Below, one piece after another: positions 59,307 through 64,000 of a DNA stretch of 64,000 nt. Made by a program: the position numbers and the translations under genes. Each line of letters starts with the position of its first letter. The first letter of the stretch is position 1. Below the pieces are notes generated by a model that was not told where the DNA came from, did not search any database, and saw only the letters and a program-made list of their open reading frames with translations. The stretch spans positions 15,030,263 through 15,094,262 of the forward strand of contig CM036239.1 of NCBI GenBank assembly GCA_020698575.1, given 5' to 3'. This DNA is from Bostrychus sinensis (lineage: Eukaryota > Chordata > Actinopteri > Gobiiformes > Eleotridae).

Positions 59307-60239
59307 AGGCTGCCCTTGCCTGCTGTCACACTCACGCTGCGTGCTGTGGGGAGCAGGTGACAAGTGCGAGTGAATCCTGTTCTTCCTGCAGTGAGTCTCA
59401 ATAGCCCCAATCCAACGCGACAGGATAAACATTTTCCTGTTGCGCGTCACGAAACTGTTTCCAGTTTCCTGGGGGAGATGACACACGACTTATCGGATCG
59501 CAGGATCTCTTGACCTTTTGAACTTTAAACCATTTGCCATGGGTGCTTTGAGATTAATTTGTAGAGGTAGTTCTATTAAAAAAAAAAAATAAGAATAGCA
59601 AATATGTCCCAAAATCCAAGGTGATATAATCAGTATGGCAAAAGCTGTGGGTGTGCTTTTGGCATTATATAAGCCAATATCATCAGATTGATCCTGGGGC
59701 TTTAGCGCTAATCCCACGGCTTATTATAACTTCAGTTTAATTCATTTCAGTTAGGTTTAGTTATAGGCGTTATAGCGCCAGTTCACGATAAGAGTCAGCT
59801 CAAGTAAGACCCACCTTGGTCGTTAAGAACTTGGAAGTAAGATGAATGCTTTTTATATTTTATTCTGGGTAGCAGAATGCTCTGCAGTCATTGCTGCTGG
59901 TTTTGTTTAACCGAACGTACTTCACAGAGTTTAGACATCCCGATGACCCCAGGCACAAAAGAAACATTACTGGGGGAGTGCGCCCCAGCTCCGAAATACT
60001 GACTGAAGGATTGGGAGCGTGGGTATGGAGAGGAGGTGTCTATGCGTAACTCCACGTAGGTAACCGCCTCGTGCGCTCCACTGCCAGTGACATCTTTCAA
60101 GAACAATTGTCGATCTCTGTGCGTAAAGACAAAAGTCACAAGGTGTTTTGCCACGCTGTTCCAATTCCAGTAACAAGACACGGGTCTATATTTTTAACCC
60201 AGGACCAACAGCGGGCAGCGGAGAGACCTATGCTGAAAG
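59307..60239 (+). promoter_or_regulatory. tacr1: Upstream region and probable 5' UTR of tacr1
   Basis: The region from about 59930 on is less AT-rich than the spacer and leads into the first coding exon. TCTATATTTTTAACC at 60185-60199 lies too close to the ATG (about 45 bp) to be a likely TATA box for the main start. No promoter element can be assigned with confidence. Confidence 0.3.
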
Positions 60240-61200
60240 ATGGACCATCTCTACAATGTTTCATCCTATAACACGTCGCAAAACGCCAGCGACGGATTTA
60301 ACCAGTTTGTGCAACCCGTTTGGCAAATCACACTGTGGGCTTTGGCGTATTGCAGCATTGTCGCGGTGTCTGTTGTGGGCAACGTGGTGGTCATGTGGAT
60401 CATCCTGGCGCACAAACGCATGAGGACCGTCACCAACTACTTTCTGGTAAGTTGATTAAAGGGTTACATGTGTTTTACAGTTTGAAAATACACTGAAAAA
60501 ACTTTAAAGATAGACCTGCATAATGATGCTGATTACTGGCCAAAACTTAGATTCTTAGCCAATCAAGAGAAGACTTTATGACATGTAGAGATGTTGTGTG
60601 TATGTGCTGTGATAATTGTTTACTTTGTTATGAACAAAGGATTGACAGTTCAGTCCAGAAACGTGGGGGGAAAAATGAGAAATGAGCACCCTTAAATTTA
60701 AATTTGCACGTGACTTGCCAACCAGGGCTATGTCTTGCATTATACAGATACAGTATGTCTATATTTGGTTCAATTTGTACCTGTTTATTAATTTACATTT
60801 TTTTAGTTTTTCCACTCAGAGAACACACACAGGTCTGACACAACTGCAAAACTTCAATGTAATATATCATATAATAAACCCTAAAAAGGCAATCCTCTTT
60901 TAAGATATGTTACGTTACAAATTTTTTTTTACCCTGTCCTTTAGTGAAAATAAATAAACAATGGCCAATGAATTTCAGCAACAATTATGCATGTCTTTTG
61001 TTAATTTTGAAATGAGGGTAAACCTATTAAGACTGGGTTAAACTGTTTTGAAAGATTATTGTCTCTTGGTTATTTCTACAGTTTTTATTACTAGACAAGG
61101 CTGACACAGAGCCCGTGTGTTAGAAATGTGACTACACAGTTGTACAAGAGGCTTTGGGATATGCATTTTGAATATGTTTTATATATTTTAATATACTGTA

Positions 61201-61245
<45 letters not shown>

Positions 61246-63993
61246 TACTTTATTTAAAATGCTCCATTGTCACGCATACATTAACTGTTTTATCCAAGTT
61301 TAGATTAATTGCTCATGTCATTTTAAAAATATGTTTGTTGTTGTCTTAAGATAGCCTATTTGCTGTATGTTGTTCCACATTGTTCATCTTTTGCAGGTAA
61401 ATCTGGCTTTTGCTGAAGCTTCCATGTCAGCATTCAACACAGTGATCAACTTTGCTTATGCTATTCACAATGAGTGGTACTTTGGTTTAGTTTACTGCCG
61501 CTTTCACAACTTCTTTCCCATCGCCGCCATATTTGCCACTATTTACTCGATGACAGCCATTGCTTTGGACAGGTATTGTCTTTGTGAAATATACCCCACA
61601 CATGATAAATGTCCTCCTCAACACATGGTGACATTCAGATGAGAGAGTGTGCCCTAAGGCCCTGTAAACAATATAGAAAAATATAGAAGGAAGAAGAACC
61701 ACATTTGACTTTGAGGATTATTGACTATTTTTAGTTGCATAGACCCATAATGTCTTAGACTGCTCAAGGCCTGTATTGTTCTTGTGACTGGTCTGAAGAC
61801 CTTTTTGTTCACCAAAATGTTGAAGACTGAACAGGCAAATCTAGCCGAAAGCCAACAGGAGAACCCAGTGCTAATGCTATGTGTGTTGCCAGGTACATTG
61901 CGATCATCCATCCTCTACAACAGAGACTGTCGTCCACAGAAACACGTGTAGTCATTGTCATCATCTGGATCCTGGCCTTGCTCTTGGCTTTCCCTCAGTA
62001 TTACTACTCCTCTACAGCCCAGCTGCCAGGACGCACTGTCTGCTACATTGACTGGCCTGAGTACACCATACTGGACTTTGAAAAAATGTGAGTAACTTAG
62101 GGAGCTTTCCATTTCAAATCAAATCTTCAAGCAAAGCATGACTTGTACTGAAATGTGACTATGCAGAATGTCCACAGCCAAGATGTACTAGCTGTTGTTT
62201 TACAAAAAGAATGCAAAAAATAGTATGTAATTACAACCACTATAATCCATATCCACCCAATAATCTCTCTAATGCTATCAGAAATGAGAGTGTGGCTTCT
62301 ATTTGACCTTTGACCTGCTGCTCCATGCAATGTGGAGGTCAGGCCATGCAATAACCTGCCCTCATACAATAATAAAAACTGTGACCCACATAAAATGTAT
62401 GCATTTAAAAAAGAAAAATGGCAACTCTCCAAATACTGCCATTATTCGAGGACACCTGTAATACCCCCCCCCCCCCCCCCCCCCCCCCCTTCCCCACACA
62501 CACACACACACACCTTCTTGAGCACAAGTACAATGACATATTGGTGATAATCCATGTGTAAAAAGTATTGTTAAAAGTGTTAAAAGTGTTACGAAACCTA
62601 ATTTTGTTTTCTTTAATTTTTTCTAGATACTATGTGTGTGTAATGGTGCTGATCTATTTTCTGCCCCTTTGCATTATGGGATGTGCGTACACAGCGGTAG
62701 GCATTACTCTTTGGGCCAGTGAGATCCCTGGGGACTCCTCTGAGCACTACAAAGAACAACTTTTTGCCAAACGCAAGGTGATGAAGCATCACGTTGACTC
62801 TCTAAATATTATCATTTAATTTAATGGCTTTTTAATCCTCATCTTATAACAACAAATGAACAGATTATTTAAACCCAGTGTGGCTTGGTCTTGTCTGTGT
62901 TCTCTGTGGCAGGTGGTAAAGATGATGATCATTGTGGTGTGCACATTTGCTGTGTGCTGGCTGCCCTACCACATCTACTTCTTGTTGCACCAATTCTTTC
63001 CTGACATTTTGGAGCAAGTGTACATCCAGCAGGTTTATCTTGCCATAATGTGGCTGGCCATGAGCTCCACCATGTACAACCCCATCATCTACTACTGCCT
63101 CAACAGCAAGTAATGCTGTTGTCTGCATCTTACTTATTCAAGATCATTGATATAAGTAACTTATAATTCTAACACAAGTCATCTAATCCATTTACAAATA
63201 TACTTTCTGTGCAGATTTAGAGCAGGTTTCCAGCAGGTTTTGTGTTGTTGTGCACACAATGTGGCCAAGGAGGAGCTGGAGCTCAAATCCCCAAGATACT
63301 TCCAAACACAGGTGTGTGCCGGGACACAGAAGGAATGATGAGTCCAGGCATGTGGTAGTTATTATTATTTATATGTCTGTTTATGAACATCACAACAGTG
63401 TGTAAATTATGTATTCAAGGGTGATTAGAAACTCAGAGTTAAGCTAATCTAATAAAACTATTTTTATTTAGCTGCAATTAGCTGAGGGGTAGACACGAAA
63501 AGGAGAAACTAGATACAATACTGATTGGTTTATGATGATACTTTAAACATCAATCACCAATAGTGCATGGTAAGCTTGACATCATAACTGAAGATTGATA
63601 ATATCTGCTATTTGGGGTCTAAAGCAGCTACACACCACACTGCTCTGTGTCCACACAGTAGATATAAATGTAATTTGCTTCTCAGTTGTGTTTGCTAATT
63701 TCTGTCTAAATAAACAGTATCCCATAAATAGTGTTCCTGAGTAGGAATCAAAGTGTATAGGGCCATATTATGTACTATTAAACTTAAGTATATATATTTT
63801 TTTGTATTAGATAGTCATGTCTTTTACAACCTTAATTTGAGTATTGTATGTTCCTATAGCTCTGTGTGTGTTTCAGCTGAGCACATATCGAGCAAGCCGG
63901 ATGGAAACTGCCGGGTCCGTTGCTGTAACTCCCACAGCAGTGCTGCAGAAGAATGCACAAGGATCATCCACATTAAACATTACTTTTGAGTAA
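60240..63993 (+). CDS. tacr1: Neurokinin-1 (substance P) receptor, 7 coding exons
   Basis: A Gq-coupled tachykinin receptor of the plasma membrane. Exons: 60240-60446, 61397-61572, 61893-62087, 62627-62777, 62913-63109, 63215-63311, 63877-63993; all phases agree, 379 residues (human NK1R 407). Visible features: N-glycosylation sequons at N6, N11 and N15; NQFVQPVWQI before TM1; NLAFAEASMSAFNTVINF in TM2; disulfide Cys in VYCRFHNFFPIA; DRY at the TM3 end (ALDRYIAIIHPLQ); LWASEIPGDSS in loop 3; FAVCWLPYHIYF in TM6; NPIIYY in TM7; a CCC cluster after TM7 suited to palmitoylation. NLAFAEAS, PIAAIFA and AIIHPLQ favour TACR1 over TACR2 or TACR3 (from memory). The window ends 7 bases after the stop, so the 3' UTR is outside. 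Confidence 0.93.
61201..61244. repeat. (AAT)n microsatellite in tacr1 intron 1
   Basis: About 14 AAT/TAA units in a row in the first tacr1 intron. It is a simple repeat likely to be polymorphic. Confidence 0.9.
62464..62512. repeat. C26 run followed by (CA)n in tacr1 intron 3
   Basis: 26 consecutive C at 62464-62489 are followed by TTCCC and about eight CA units. Such a C run on one strand (G run on the other) can form a G-quadruplex or i-motif and is also a likely place for sequencing errors in length. Confidence 0.9.
63215..63993 (+). CDS. tacr1: tacr1 exons 6-7: C-terminal tail split by an extra intron
   Basis: Exon 6 (63215-63311) encodes FRAGFQQVLCCCAHNVAKEE through KSPRYFQTQ. Exon 7 (63877-63993) encodes LSTYRASRMETAGSVAVTP, then TAVLQKNAQGSSTLNITFE and TAA. 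YFQTQ-LSTYRASRMET aligns with YLQTQGSVYKVSRLET of human NK1R (from memory), so joining them is right. In mammals this tail is one exon. Reading past the exon 6 donor gives VCAGTQKE and a stop (TGA 63337), an alternative short tail. Confidence 0.85.
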
Positions 63994-64000
63994 TACAGCA

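Noticed and set aside
1..64000. CRISPR arrays, operons, attachment sites and replication origins
   Set aside because: None expected in fish nuclear DNA and none seen; the 11-bp arrays are direct tandem repeats without spacers.

Overview
This is vertebrate nuclear DNA, almost certainly from a teleost fish. The genes are split by GT-AG introns, the proteins match vertebrate families closely, and the spacers hold fish-type repeats: Tc1-like, hAT-like, L2-type LINE, a REL-endonuclease (R4/Rex6-like) LINE, a Ty3/gypsy remnant and tRNA-derived SINE pieces. The species cannot be named from the sequence. Family comparisons below were made from memory, not by a search.

Three multi-exon genes were reconstructed by hand from splice sites and reading phase. 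(1) sez6l, + strand, coding span 2859-31288, 17 coding exons, 923 residues: signal peptide, unique N-terminus, three CUB and five Sushi domains, one membrane helix, and a short tail with an NPxY-type motif. Intron 1 is 15 kb. The CUB1 exon carries an apparent one-base insertion. (2) slc4a5 (electrogenic Na+/HCO3- cotransporter NBCe2), - strand, coding span 51383 down to 37930, or down to 36762 with a distal last exon; about 1108 residues for the proximal form. (3) tacr1 (substance P / NK1 receptor), + strand, 60240-63993, seven coding exons, 379 residues, complete.

Layout: 1-2858 is the sez6l upstream region; 2859-32000 is sez6l; 32000-36340 is a repeat-filled spacer with a ubiquitin retropseudogene; 36340-52700 is slc4a5, convergent with sez6l; 52700-60239 is a transposon-rich spacer between the divergent slc4a5 and tacr1; 60240-64000 is tacr1. 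The three genes have no known common pathway. Human SLC4A5 and TACR1 are both on 2p13-p12, so that pair is old synteny; SEZ6L is on human chromosome 22.

The most interesting signal is a tandem pair of 114-bp exons in slc4a5 (41494-41607 and 41821-41934). Both have splice sites, are phase 0 at both ends, and encode alternative versions of one transmembrane helix plus the start of extracellular loop 4. They look like mutually exclusive exons in the part of the transporter implicated in ion stoichiometry. Other points of note are alternative slc4a5 C-termini (one ending in a PDZ-type ETIL), a tacr1 intron that puts a stop exactly at the human truncated-NK1R position, and an 11-bp minisatellite family found at two loci in opposite orientation.
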